Assembly (NCBI GenBank): GCA_021234155.1
Contig: JAJEKV010000875.1
Location: 1 to 64,000 of the forward strand
Reading direction: 5' to 3'
Length of the DNA: 64,000 nt
Origin: Isoetes taiwanensis
Lineage: Eukaryota > Streptophyta > Lycopodiopsida > Isoetales > Isoetaceae
The position numbers were made by a program, and so were the translations under genes. Positions 47,566-59,830 of the stretch are shown in pieces (position 1 is the first letter of the stretch; each line of letters begins with the position of its first letter). Below the pieces are notes generated by a model. It made no database searches. It was given only the letters and a program-made list of their open reading frames with translations, and had not been told where the DNA came from.

Positions 47566-48108
47566 CTCTTTAAGTTTGCTATTAGCTTGTTGTAATTTTA
47601 TCACAAGTTATAACCTAAAGCTTGCTATTACTTTGTTATAATTTTGTCACAAGTTATAACCCAAAGCTCGTCACTACCTTATTGTAATTTTGTCACAAGT
47701 TATAACCCAAAGATAGTCACTACCTTGGTCTAATTTGGATATAAGTCATTACTCAAAGCTCGTCACTATGTATTTGTAGCTTTGTCACAAATCATTACTT
47801 AACCTTGCTATATGATAGTCACAAATCATGGTACAACTCAACACAATGCTTCTTGATATTCTTGACACTAAACTGCTATCATAGGTGATGCTAATTTGTC
47901 ACAATACGAGTTGCAACCTTGTCGGAAACTCTATCAGTGTCGAATTCTTTTGGTCACAATCTTGACTCAATGATGGTCACCCCAGTGACCAATGATGACG
48001 TCTAATATAGTGTCAAGATTTTGACCATTTTGGGAACATAGTAGGTTCACCTAGTGTCAAAAGATTTGCCACTATGCTCGACACTATACCCCCCATTCTC
48101 TTGTAGTG
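47566..48108 (-). mobile_element. CACTA transposon terminus with subterminal repeats
   Basis: The right edge 48095-48108 read on the minus strand is CACTACAAGAGAAT, the characteristic CACTA (En/Spm) terminus. It is flanked by GTA at 48109-48111 (a possible 3-bp target duplication). Subterminal DNA holds about six copies of a ~46-bp unit, AGCTCGTCACTACC..TTGTAATTTTGTCACAAGTTATAACC (47566-47840), then more GTCAC/GTGAC strings. Such arrays bind the element's TnpA-type protein. The opposite terminus is not seen. Whether the unidentified exons at 41.5-46.5 kb belong to this element is open. Confidence 0.7.
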
Positions 48109-48254
48109 GTACTCTCATTTATATACATGGCAATTAACTACAACAAACTTGTCTCGTCCTTCCAAGGAAATCTATGGTTATGCATAGTCTTGAAGCTGAG
48201 CATTACCATTAACTACTGCAGATTAAAAAATAGGCCTAGTAGGCTTCTTATTTC

Positions 48255-48255
48255 N
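48255..48255. other. Ambiguous base (N)
   Basis: Single undetermined nucleotide in the assembly, in unique AT-rich sequence. Confidence 0.99.
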
Positions 48256-48524
48256 GTAAAATTCGCTTCTACACTAGCTCTTTGTCATGCTAAAGAATAC
48301 AGTTTGTTCCATCTACTCACCAATTCTGATGCGCGGTTATCCTGTATCCATTTGAAGTGCATGTGAATACCAGGCAAGATTGGTGGTTAAAAGCCCTTGT
48401 GGATTACTATACAACAGCCACAAACAAAAGTATAAGACCATCATTACATACAATCAAGATAGAAACCGCTATATATATCCTACTAGTGTCCTACTGGTAT
48501 ATAGATGCAAAGTAAATATGTAAT

Positions 48525-50183
48525 AAGAATGTTGAAGATTAGCCTCGTGATGTCCACATATACATTTGAAGTCATCGATTTTTGAAAATAAGCCTTTAAC
48601 ATGAGTTTATGGTTCTTGGCAATCCATATCTCTTCGCGAGGGTATATATTGTATGCTAAAAATGAGGGCTTTTCTCACCATCTCCATCTATTCATATCCA
48701 GTTTTCTCTTCAGAGATCTCGATTTTTTCTACATGGTATTAGAGCCTTCTTGGGTTAATCTCGAAAAGCGATACAAACCGCTTCATAGCAAAGATGTCCC
48801 AGAAGCAAATTCTGCAACCAAGTCTTAAGGTTTTAGTGGGAGCATCGATTTGGGCTTTCTCTTCAAAGCAACCAATTTTTGAGAGAATCTTGATGGATTA
48901 TGGATAGATATTCAAGCATGGCTGCTCCGCTCCATTCTCGGAGATCATCAACCAACGGAATTAAGGTAACCTTTGATAATTCCGTTGAGAGTCTTCTTTT
49001 AAGCATCTCTTGGAGCATAATTAGAAGGGCGCAATTTTGAGCAAACCTTGATGGTGTATTAAAGGTTGCCCGGGTATATCATCAGGTGTGCAAACTAGTA
49101 TCCGCATAATTAGAAGGAAGAAAAATTCATGGCTTTATACGCAACCTACTGGAAGAAAAAGCTATTTTATCTCCTACCAAAGCATCGAGAAGTTTGATGG
49201 TGAAAGGTTTTATATTTGAAACATTAGAGTTAATTCTTTATTGTTAGAAAGGGATATTCTTAAACTTGTAGATGGAACTGAACCAAGACCGGCCAATGCA
49301 GATGCTGCATCTAAGTGGGAGTTGCGAGATGCCAGAGCACGAGCTTTTATTCAGCAATGTCTCAGTGATAATTTGGCACCATTGCTCTGTCCTATCATAC
49401 TGCTCAATCTATGTGAGCATTTCTTGAAAGCATATATGGCGACAAGTGGAAATCCACAATGGTATTTTTGCGCAGCAAACTATTGGCTCTAAGGCTCATT
49501 GGAACAATTGTTGTGCAATATGTAAGCGAATATAATGCATTGCAACAGCAGCTAGCCGCAATTGGGTCTCCAATATGAGATGATGAAGGAGTAGCCATAC
49601 TTATGAAGGAGTTTCCTAAACTCTATGATACTTTGTCTTTTAATCTATTAAGCAAAAAGGATTTTAACACCTGAGGATGTCAATGAAGCTCTTCTTAAGA
49701 AGGACGCCAGACAGAAAACGAAAGACGGGTCATCTAAATCTGCATTCATTGCTTGAAATCAGCTCAGAAGAGAAAGAACTTGTTAGTATTGCAAGAAGCC
49801 TGGCCATATGATTGCTGTTTGCCCAGAAAAGAAGAAGAAAGAAGAGGACGAGTTAAGGAAAAATGGCTCTAAATTGGTTTAGCCTGAGTGGGAGCTATGT
49901 GAGACTGAGTTTGTGCTTTGTGGTTCTTAGTGATCAGTCGTAGGTCATATGTAAATTTTATATGGACATTTGAGGCAGTGGGAGTGTTGAAGATTAGCCT
50001 CTGCATGTCCACGTATACACAGTCCAGGTCATCGATCCAGTCCTATGTCATGAGTCGTGTCTCTTGGCACAATCATACCTCTTCAGAGGGTATATATTGT
50101 ATGCTACGGTGAGGGCTTTTCTCACCATCTCCATCTTCATATCCAGTTTTCTACTGTAGATCTCTCTGATTTTCTACAAAGAA
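48525..50183 (+). mobile_element. Short Copia-type LTR retrotransposon, TSD AAGAA
   Basis: The 5' LTR (48530-48733) and 3' LTR (49985-50178) begin TGTTGAAGATTAGCCTC and end TTTTCTACA, with clear divergence between them, so the insertion is old. AAGAA flanks both sides (48525-48529, 50179-50183). The primer site TGGTATTAGAGCC (one mismatch to the initiator-Met type) begins at 48734. The purine tract GGCAGTGGGAG ends at 49984. Only gag is present: residues KLVDGTEPRPANADAASKWELRDARA (49255-49345) match Copia gag. A zinc knuckle CxYCKKPGHMIAVC sits at 49781-49822 with a TAG in place of its second residue. No pol. Confidence 0.88.
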
Positions 50184-50659
50184 GAGTGTCTTAAATTTTA
50201 TCTTGACTCTGGTTTAGCATGTATGCTAGTTTTTTTGTAAAAGATAACGAATCAGATAAGTTATTCCTATCTGCTACTGCATGCATAGCATGTGCATTAT
50301 AAAATAGAGACAACAATAGGATAAGCACATAGCTCAGCCACAAAGCATGCAACAAGGTCAAAAAAGCTACAAAGCAAAGGTCGTAAATATTGAAAACAAA
50401 AGGATTCAAAGCTCATTATCGGTCCACAAAAAATAGAGTTCTGTAAACAGAATGTGTGAACGAAATATGTAAATTGATATTCTAGATTTAGCGAGCATAG
50501 GAAGAATGGATATCCCAAGCTCTATAACGAAAAATCCACTGCCATGTGGAAGGATACGGTGCGTGAAGCAAGATTGGATGGGAAGAATGGTAGTGTCCTA
50601 CTTAATGATTTCTATTGTTGGCAATTAAAACAAAAAACACACCATTAGGGAAACTCTTA

Positions 50660-50815
50660 GGCTGAGATTCCACTGCCGGAAGCGGTAATTAATGTTGTGG
50701 CATGAAATGCCGCTGTTAGTGGAATCAGAGAAAACAACGGAAGTTTTAAATCGTTCATTTGGATTGGTCAGCTTCTAACTTCCAGGCATCAATTGACGCC
50801 AGTGGAATCTCACCC
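50660..50815. mobile_element. Tourist-like MITE (PIF/Harbinger type), TSD TTA
   Basis: 156 bp bounded by GGCTGAGATTCCACTGCCG and the inverted GGGTGAGATTCCACTGGCG (about 17/20 identical), flanked by TTA on both sides (50657-50659, 50816-50818). The TTA target and GG start fit PIF/Harbinger-derived MITEs. A further inner TTAGTGGAATCA partial copy is present. Non-coding. Confidence 0.8.
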
Positions 50816-51196
50816 TTAGATAAAAGGCTGGAGCCCAGGAGCCATATTGGTAGAACGTAAAAAACAGATAGGTGCAATTCAGCCCTATCCGCCTATCACG
50901 CCGTGCCACTTGGCACTTTTATTTTACAGGAATGTTAATGGATAGAACAAACACAGACTCAAATATTTTTACTGCGGCAAGAATAGTGTTTACCTCACAT
51001 TCTCATGTTTACTACCTTTTGATTCGGCTCGATTCTACCCGACATTCTCACGATTTTACCCAAAGATTTCGATGGCTGAATTGCACCTCTCTGTTTCCAC
51101 GTTACGAGGGGATTGGCAATTCACTTGCTATTTTGGTGGATGGAAAGGTTATCATGGCTCCGCTGAGTGGCGTCGCTTTGAGTAGTTCCATCCCAG

Positions 51197-51245
51197 AATG
51201 GCAAGTAGATTGCCATTCCCAAATGGGTGTCCCATTTTGGGAATG
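51197..51245. repeat. Two adjacent hairpins
   Basis: GAATGGCA..TGCCATTC (51197-51218) overlaps CATTCCCAAATGGG..CCCATTTTGGGAATG (51214-51245, one-base bulge). No element borders are evident. The frame 50872-51279 across it is unrecognised. Confidence 0.7.
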
Positions 51246-51979
51246 CATGCAAATATCCCAAATGAAGATTTTTAAATGAAGAGTCTGGGGCACAAACAGT
51301 GACCCCGAGATTCTTACCTGCAATCATTCTCCATGCCTATCGCCAGAATAGAAAAGACCCAAATCCAAGGCTTGACATAAGGCTGCGTGACCAGAGGGGA
51401 TCAGCGTGAAACAAAGATGGCTCTTTAGGGCAGCGGACTTAAGCAGGGGTCTCTGGCACTATTGATAGAAGTTCCATGGCTTCAAATCCGCCAGTGAAGC
51501 CATAGCCAAAATGGTCTAATCTAGAACCCACATGCCACAAATATTATTTTAGATTGCGGCGTAGAAACTAATTAATTTCCGAACTAATTAATTATATAGG
51601 ATGTGAAAGGTCCAACGCAAATAAATTTAAGATGATATTCTATTTGTTCTACCTCATGATGCTCCACAAGTGCAGTATATCTATGTTTTTTTTAGGCTAA
51701 TGGGAAGAAAAACATCAAGATACAAAATGGTATAGGATATAGGCTAGTGCAACTAACGAAAATGAAACAAGGGCGGCACAAAAATGAAGGACCAAGGAAA
51801 TACTAATGGAGAAGGAATCCATGTGATCAGGTATATTGGGTTGTAAGACCAACAAGCATATTAGATATGTTTCTAAGGAAAGACCTCATCAATTCCCAAT
51901 TGATTGTGACCTCTGTATAGGAGCCAGTCTGGCTATGGGTGGCAGAACTAGACTGGCTTATAAGAAAGACTTGTTCGAT

Positions 51980-52260
51980 TGCAGTTGATCCCTTGGCGTG
52001 CTAAGTCTATTGGGGAAAGTTTGTGTGTTAGGCCTAATAGCTTGTCACTACATGTGGGCAAGATATGGGTTCAACACCCCCCCTCCCCCCAGGTAATGGA
52101 TTGCCTCAGTGAGGTTAGGTCGAGCACGGGTGTGGGAAACCATGGCCCTCTAGCCACCTGCAATTAGCATCTGCTTTGGAAGAGAGAAGCCTCTATTGGC
52201 ATTGCTTTCTTACAAGATTCTAAATGAATAGATTAGATTTCCCTTTTTTTTTTTTTAAGT
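51980..52260 (+). mobile_element. Possible tRNA-derived SINE
   Basis: An A-box-like TTGGCGTGCTAAGTC (about 51992) is followed about 75 bp later by a B-box-like TGGGTTCAACACC (52067), resembling internal RNA polymerase III promoters. A T-run at 52246-52257 could terminate transcription. There are no clear target duplications, so this is tentative. Confidence 0.3.
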
Positions 52261-53672
52261 TGGCATGGAAAAGAAGAGCATGAAATTTAGGTATGCTTTT
52301 GAGCAGCTAAAAATTGATGGTGGCTCGGACCATTGGATGGAGATTTAAAGCGATCTCGCGCATCAAAGTGTGTGATCCACACAAATATTATATATTGTTA
52401 GCAGATACAAATTTTTAGCAATGGGTTAGACTAAGTTTTTGTCGCTTATATATATTATCATAGACGCCTTTTAAATCCCTACCTCGATGGATGCCTCGTA
52501 TGAATATGTAGCACAATAACTTATAGTGCGTAGTGTATATTTGTATACTTTTTATAGTCTTCAAATGATTTAACAGTTGTATTTAATGAGGCATACCAGT
52601 TGACGTATCTAGATTATGCATACACTCATATAAGATTTTGGAGTTGGTTTACATCCTTTCCAATTTCAAGGATGCATGCGAAGCTCAAAAACATTGATTT
52701 TAGGGTCCATGTGATGTGAGCTAATTCCAGTGTAATAATGGATTTGCCATCTTCTTTTTTTGGTCTTTTTTTGGCCTCTTCATAGTTGGCACAAGAAAAG
52801 TCCTGGTACATTTACCTTCCAAGATCGGGAGGATCTCCAAAGTGCTCTAGACCATTGCAAGTTTGTTTTGCCACCTATACTGTTGACTGTGCACGACTCA
52901 TTCATTCTGAGGGAGGAATGACGGCCACATCTATGATCGTGTCTATTGAGAGATGGACACACTTATTACAGTTAATACATGCCTTCCTTCCAGACCCTAA
53001 AGCCCAATATTTGGGCACAAGTGATGCCTCAATATTTGTACACTAGATATAATAATTACAGCCATTTAAGAAACATTTATGTTGAAGCGGAAGGGGCGTA
53101 CATTGGAAACGGAACATGTTGAGGTGGGTTCTCTTAAATATCTCCACCATCCCAAAGGGGACCAGAGTCGCAGCTTCGAAAATAGCAGATTTTAGGGTGT
53201 GTGAGCTACCTCATTATCTTCTCGCTACTAGGAGCCTTAATGTCCATGGTATTATAGGGGTTGCAGAGGCATTTCCAAAAGATGATGCCCTTCTATATAT
53301 GGATGTCGCATTTGCATTTTTCACCTTGGAGATGTCATGCATGTGAAGGCTGGTGGAGTTGTTCCCGAGTACTAGGGTGATCGTCCTGGCGCCATCTTTG
53401 ATTTGGTTTCAAGACACTCTTAGTCAGCTTACATGTTCTTACAAAGATGGAAACTATCTCGAGAGGGACTAGTTTGCATCAAGACAGAGGACCTCTCCCT
53501 CTTCAATTGTGTAACTTTAAGGAGGAGCTCATGGTGAGGGCAGATAATAATCAAAGAAATGGGCAAGAATGGAGGTTTGTTAGCAATTATTCTAGATCAA
53601 TGGCCTTCCAATCCTTGGTTTGTGGCTATGTCTAGATAATTTTAGAAGCATAAATTTACTACTAGCATTAGC
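52261..53672. other. No supported gene; diverged internal duplication
   Basis: Frames at 52786-53046 and 53116-53346 look coding-like but are unrecognised. The stretch 53229-53370 (AATGTCCATGG.ATTAT, GGCATTTCC, CACCTTGGA, ATGTGA) reappears diverged at about 53862-54005, suggesting an old ~630-bp duplication around the SINE-like unit. Confidence 0.35.
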
Positions 53673-53691
53673 ATTATCTTATCTTATTCTT

Positions 53692-53840
53692 GGTAGCCTT
53701 TTAATATTTGGTTATTGTGTTTGGTGATGGGGCCTAGTCCCCAGGTTTTAGATGGGTTGTTGCCCTTGCATGTGGTTGAATCCCATAACGTTGGGTTATA
53801 CAAGGGCGTGAAAAATTTATCTTATCTTATCTTATCTATA
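53692..53840 (+). mobile_element. SINE-like unit inserted in a (CTTAT)n microsatellite
   Basis: A 124-bp unit ending in the hairpin ATAAC-GTTGG-GTTAT and GCGTGAAAAA is followed by (TTATC)n at 53816-53840 and preceded by the same repeat, ATTATCTTATCTTATTCTT, at 53673-53691. The end layout (hairpin, a GNNGTGAAAA-type block, simple-repeat tail) is like the LINE ends in this window. It may be a LINE-mobilised short element. Confidence 0.5.
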
Positions 53841-53985
53841 TGTTCATTTTGAATCGGTCGTAATGTCCATGGAATTATTTATGGCCCTTTCTACTAGGCA
53901 TTTCCAAACCCTTAAATATTATGTTCCACTTCTATATCAATAGTCAGCATCTAGCATATCTTTTCCACCTTGGATACCTGTTGTC

Positions 53986-54246
53986 TTGAATGTGAGGGGA
54001 GTGGCTTCTTTCCGAGTAAAAGGAGCAGGTTATCTCTCTACTTGGCTAAATTTTCAACTATCTTTTGTTGCTTGCGCAAGCATAAATGACACCGAGGTGA
54101 TGTACATAGTAGCTAATGTATTTGGACGTGACTATAATGTCTTGGTGTCTGTTGTTGATGCATCTAAGCCTGGTGTGCTTACTGCATCGAAGTCCTCCAT
54201 GGATGTCGCTTTTACACTCAACCAGGTAGGTTTGGGTGTTGGATAA
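53986..54246 (+). pseudogene. Unrecognised open frame, possibly LINE endonuclease remnant
   Basis: The 86-codon frame begins MNVRGVASFRVKG and contains W-LNFQLSF. The NVRG start is reminiscent of LINE apurinic-like endonucleases (WNVRG), and an L1-type linker lies downstream at 54.7-55.1 kb, but catalytic residues are not seen. The assignment is speculative. Confidence 0.2.
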
Positions 54247-54659
54247 TAATCAATTAGAAAGATAAGAGGCAAGAATGGGGTTTGATAAATGTGTATCCTC
54301 ATAATAGACCTTGCTATTGTGATGGTTTGTGGGTGACTATAAGAAGTAAAATTCTTCAGCTTGGACAAAATGTCATGTAATATTATTATTTTTTTAATAT
54401 GGTAGAGTTAGAAAGAGACATGCATGCAAGAGTAAGATAAAGAACAATGGTTATGCTTTATGCATGATTCTCAGCTTATAAAGATCAATGGATAAGAGTC
54501 CTTCATGTGATGTAATGGTTGGGCAGGAGATGGCAAAGTTATACAAGACATAATAGACGAGATTTAATCCGTATGCAGCTGCTCAAGTAGATTTTGAATC
54601 TTCTGGATATTAATCTACAGCTATCTAATGGTGTGATTAATTGTCACATAACAAAAAAT

Positions 54660-55170
54660 ATATATATTAAGCTTGATGGGGCAAGTACTTGAAGAACGAT
54701 GAGTTTAAAGTGGGGCGTTATCGAATCTGGTGTTGGGCTTTCTCACTTCGGAGCGGCATGCTTGGGATAGTTGTAGCATTGTCTGCACTGAAGTCATTCA
54801 CTGGGAGAGTCAGGGCTGCAAAAGCTAGAAGACTATTGACTTCATTGTATCAAGAATTGGAGGTCCACATGCTCCTGCCCCTATCAATGAAGTTAGGCAA
54901 AAGGAGTTGCTATCTCAGATTAAAGCTATGGAAATGTGAAAGTTTTTGAAGTCAAGGTGAAGTCTGGGTTGCAGTGGTTCACGGATGGGGATAGATGTAT
55001 ACGCTTCTTCTTTGTTGTTGCAAGGAGAAGGAAGGTTGCTACACCTGTATATTTGTTGTTGTTGCCAGATGGTTCTCCTATCGCTGATCCTGTGCATCTT
55101 AAACAATATTTTCTTCAGTATTTTTCTTCATTCTTTGCAAGACACCCATTGTCTTTTTTCTGCTATGTGT
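54660..55170 (+). mobile_element. L1-type LINE fragment between endonuclease and RT
   Basis: The frame 54936-55184 reads KSGLQWFTDGDRCIRFFFVVARRRK...LPDGSPIADPVHLKQYF.QYFSSFF. This is the typical W-x-x-x-GDxxTxFF linker, followed by an 'add-on, pass to next line' block, found just before reverse transcriptase in plant L1 elements. Upstream RVRAAKARRLLTSLYQELE fits the preceding helix. The following RT is missing. Confidence 0.6.
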
Positions 55171-55979
55171 TGTATTATCATTGAAGAGCAGTGTTGCTTC
55201 TTGAGTCTAATATTGTGGAGGATTTTGAACAAATGGGATTCATCGCATTTTACATATAAACTATGTTTTGAAATCTCATATGGTTTTATGGCGCTTCTTG
55301 GTGCCTGCAACTAGGGCAGCGGTAGCAAGGCGAGGCGCACTCTTCTTGCCCTTTCAGCACTGTAGTTGTAGTTTAGGTCAAATTCGGGTAGGCCAGTAAA
55401 TATAGCATGAATTAGGTACCCATTTTTGGGTTTGCATCATCCATCACAGGCTGAAAGATTTACAGTCTTGGAACCATCTTCAAGGTGGGTTCTTGATCTC
55501 ATGGGTAAACCATTAATGTGCTATTTTGTTCTTATGCTCTTGGCATTATATTCTTGAGCATTATAAGGGTGCCAATTTTGTATTTCAGTAGTATCTCGGC
55601 TTTTTATTTCTTCCTTAGTGGAATAGATGATGCGAGGCTCTTTCTCAAGTTAAAGTAGTAGGGGCTAAATGGGTATTGAAGTGCAAAATAGTCTTTCTTT
55701 GCAAAAGATTACACTGAAATAGCTCGGATGCTTATAAGGTGGAACAAATACTCTAAGGGCTGAAATTAGAGGCTTCTTAGCCTGAGAATAGTTGGCTATT
55801 TCCATCCTCTTGTACTCTATTTCTAGCAGAGAAATACCTAAGCTTTGCAGTTACATCTTGGCATAAGAAATGGCTTTACTCCCATAATGGGGCCATAGAT
55901 CCCCCTCCCGCCTCCCCCCCAAAACATCATGCATACTATAACCATCCCCTTTATGACCCCTCCTATATTAGCCTTTCCC

Positions 55980-58025
55980 AAAAAAGTCAACTCTCACCTT
56001 CGAAGTTGAGTTTGATTACATCATTGATGGTGCGGTCTTAGAATTCTCTATAAAGTGCGGATATGTCTTATCCATATCCATTTTGAGAACCCAAGTAGGA
56101 TCCTCTATGGGAAGTTATTTCCGTTTAACCAAATACTACAATATTTAGGTTTTCCTTGCCTGTTTATATAAGCTCTTTAAAGAAGAACTTCAAAAACTAT
56201 TTTTAATTGTTCCTCTGTCATTTGCGATAATGTTGGAGATTCCAGTACTTCTTCTAGATTAGGTTTATGTTTTTTTAAAAGGCTTAGATGAAACATCTTA
56301 TGAAATTTAAGGCATGCGAGGAGATTGAGTATCTGCCTTTTTAATAATCTCAAAAGGTCTTGCCCATCTTGGAGCTAGCTTTTTACAATTGCCAATTTTA
56401 GGTTTTGCTTGCTTAACTTTGATCTTTAACTAGACAAATTTTCCAGCGTTAGATCCTTGTAAGATTTTGTGCTTAACAGCTAGACCCTTCTTACTTCTTG
56501 GTGCCAAAATATATTCATAGACTATGTCTGCTAATAATTGATGAGAAACCTCAATTTTAGAACTAGATTATACCATGTGTCTCGAGTAAGCATTGGTAGC
56601 CATAATTTATCATAAAAAAAGATATTTGAAAATACTCTTGCTTTGCTATTATATGCAAATTTTACCAAATGTATATAATCCGCTCACTCCGGTTGCTTGT
56701 TCCAAACATAATTACTTCGAATGTCCTAAATTATACAGTTGGTGCATTTGGCCTAATCATTTACTTGCGGATGATAAGCTATGAGCTTCCATACTCCCAT
56801 TGATTCTAGCACATATAATATATTTACGGTACAGATTCTATTTATAATGTTTGAAGGTTTCTCATTCCTTATCTGTTCTACTTCCTTGCATAAGCTTTGC
56901 CATACCTCTCAAAATTTTGCATCATGATGAGGATTGAAATGGCATTAGAATGAGTCTGCTGGCTAATGGATGACAAGACTATGAAAAAATTAGTGGCTAT
57001 TAATAGCCAGATAGCGATTTTTTAGGGGGTCTAGGCAATTTTTGCAGCGAATTTTATGAAGGAAGATTTCTTAAAAAAAAAAAATAGTCATAGTTAAAAC
57101 AAGTACTCTATTATTTTTTTAGGATTATTAAAAATGTACTACAGACTCTGATGATCTGTATCTAAATGAAATCTTCTCCCTAACAAGTAATGTCTCCAGA
57201 TTCCTAGGGTTCTTACTACTACAAGTAATTCTTGGTCTTGCATAGGGTAGCGTTGCTTAGCATCATTCAATTTCTTGGAATCATAGGTTATGAGTCTTCC
57301 CTTATAACGTAAGACCTCTTGTAGCTATTTTACTTGCATATGTTACCACCAACTTGCCCTTTTGCATACCGGGGAATGTAAGAACTTCTTTAATTTGTCA
57401 AAGAATTATTGAGCCTTCTCTTGCCAATGTTTGGCCCAATCCCTAACTTTTTCATGCTTAATGAGATTGGTTAAAGGCGTTGGTGACCTTGCAAAAACTT
57501 TGACAAACTTGCTATAATATCCCTCAATCCAAGGAAACATCCTTGGGAAGCCGACCATTCCATAACATCATTGATCTTAGCTTGATCAGTTGATATTCTA
57601 TAGCAGAGACAATATGCCCTAATTATTCAACCTTCGTTGTAGCAAATTTATAGTTCTCTATTTTTGCACGACCATTCTAAGATGGCGTTCATGTTCTTTC
57701 AAAGTTCTACTGTATATGCAGATGTTATAAAAGAAAATCATTGGCAAACTATTCTAGGAATTCATAAAAACTTCATTTATCAGCCTCATAAAAATTGCGA
57801 GACCATTTGAGAATCCAAATGGAATGATAGTGAATTCATAATATCTATGCCTGGTTTTAAAAACCGACTTATGGATATCCCTAATCGAAGATCTAGTTTT
57901 TGAGGATCTAGTTTTTGAAAGAAAAATGGCTTATGAATATCGTCTTCTTTAATTATTATTTGATGAAACCCTAATCGAAAATCTAGTTTTTGGAAAATAA
58001 CTCCTTGCAATTGATCATGCATACC
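55980..58025 (-). mobile_element. Decayed Ty3/Gypsy retrotransposon (chromovirus type), minus strand
   Basis: Read from 58022 downward: KLDFRLGFHQIIIKEDDIHK (RT, KxDLRxGYHQI block) at about 57985-57915, then IMPFG-like text and GHIVSA (about 57610), YDSKKLNDAKQRYPMQDQELLVVVRTLGIWRHYLLGRRF (RNase H) at about 57290-57150, AYHPQVND (integrase core end) at about 56770-56745 and FAYNS near 56620. A weak chromodomain-like GKPKY...GNNFP...TWV follows at about 56150-56080. The order RT-RNase H-integrase-chromodomain identifies Ty3/Gypsy. Many stops and frameshifts make it inactive. LTRs are not visible, and protease and gag were not found upstream of 58 kb because ATG8 lies there. Confidence 0.8.
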
Positions 58026-58670
58026 TGCAAAGATTTGGGCATCTTAGCGTTCTTAACCCAGCATTTTAATCCTATAGGGTGCGTATTTTGAAGATTTGAG
58101 CATCGTGACCTGCTTTTTATTCCTCTTCCAAACAGATTTGTGAGAATTGTTGAAGAAAGTAAACTTTAGGTAATGCATGTTGTGGATAATTTGACACAAA
58201 ATGCCAAACACCATATTGAATTAAAGAAGGGCTAATCTTATAACTTGTGTACCAAATCCAGCAAAATCACCTTGGGGCTTTTAAGTTTGCTGGTGTCCGT
58301 GCTCCTCAGGTGATAATGGCCAAATGAAGTGGACGCTTTTCTTTTTTTTCCCTCTTTTTTTTCCGCTTTTAACCAGCCAGGAAGAGTTTCATCTGTATCT
58401 ATCGTGGACGAAAGATGCATATACCGTTACAAGGCATGCATGACCTCTGCCTATTAGGTCTTGGGTCCCTAAACATCTAGTAATTGACTTATTTAAGGAA
58501 GCAAAGAGGACAAATTATCATGAATTGAAGATTTCTAGCATAGCATTATGTACATCTAATCTACATCTTTCCTAATGAAGGTAACATACAGATTTACATG
58601 TGATGGTCTGTTGGAAATTGCTTCTTCAAGCAAGACCATTTATGTAACTAAACGACAATGATATTGCATT

Positions 58671-59627
<957 letters not shown>

Positions 59628-59830
59628 TAATTTGGCGCTCATATTGGCCGCCGGAGTAGAAGTTGCCGGAATGCTGGGGTAGGGTACCCTCTTCACCAAA
59701 AGAAAAGGTATCGAAAAAGGCGTTCCGTAGAAGCGAGGCCCTTATTGCCCGAGGAGTCGCGCTGGATGGCCCGACCGAATGGGCATACGACACGTCAGCA
59801 GCACAATGCTGATTCGACTTTCCATGCCAC
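59628..59830 (-). promoter_or_regulatory. Presumed ATG8 5' UTR and proximal promoter
   Basis: GC-richer than the surroundings, directly upstream of the ATG8 start. GACACGTCAGC near 59790 contains an ACGT core (bZIP-type site). No TATA box is certain. Function inferred from position only. Confidence 0.35.
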
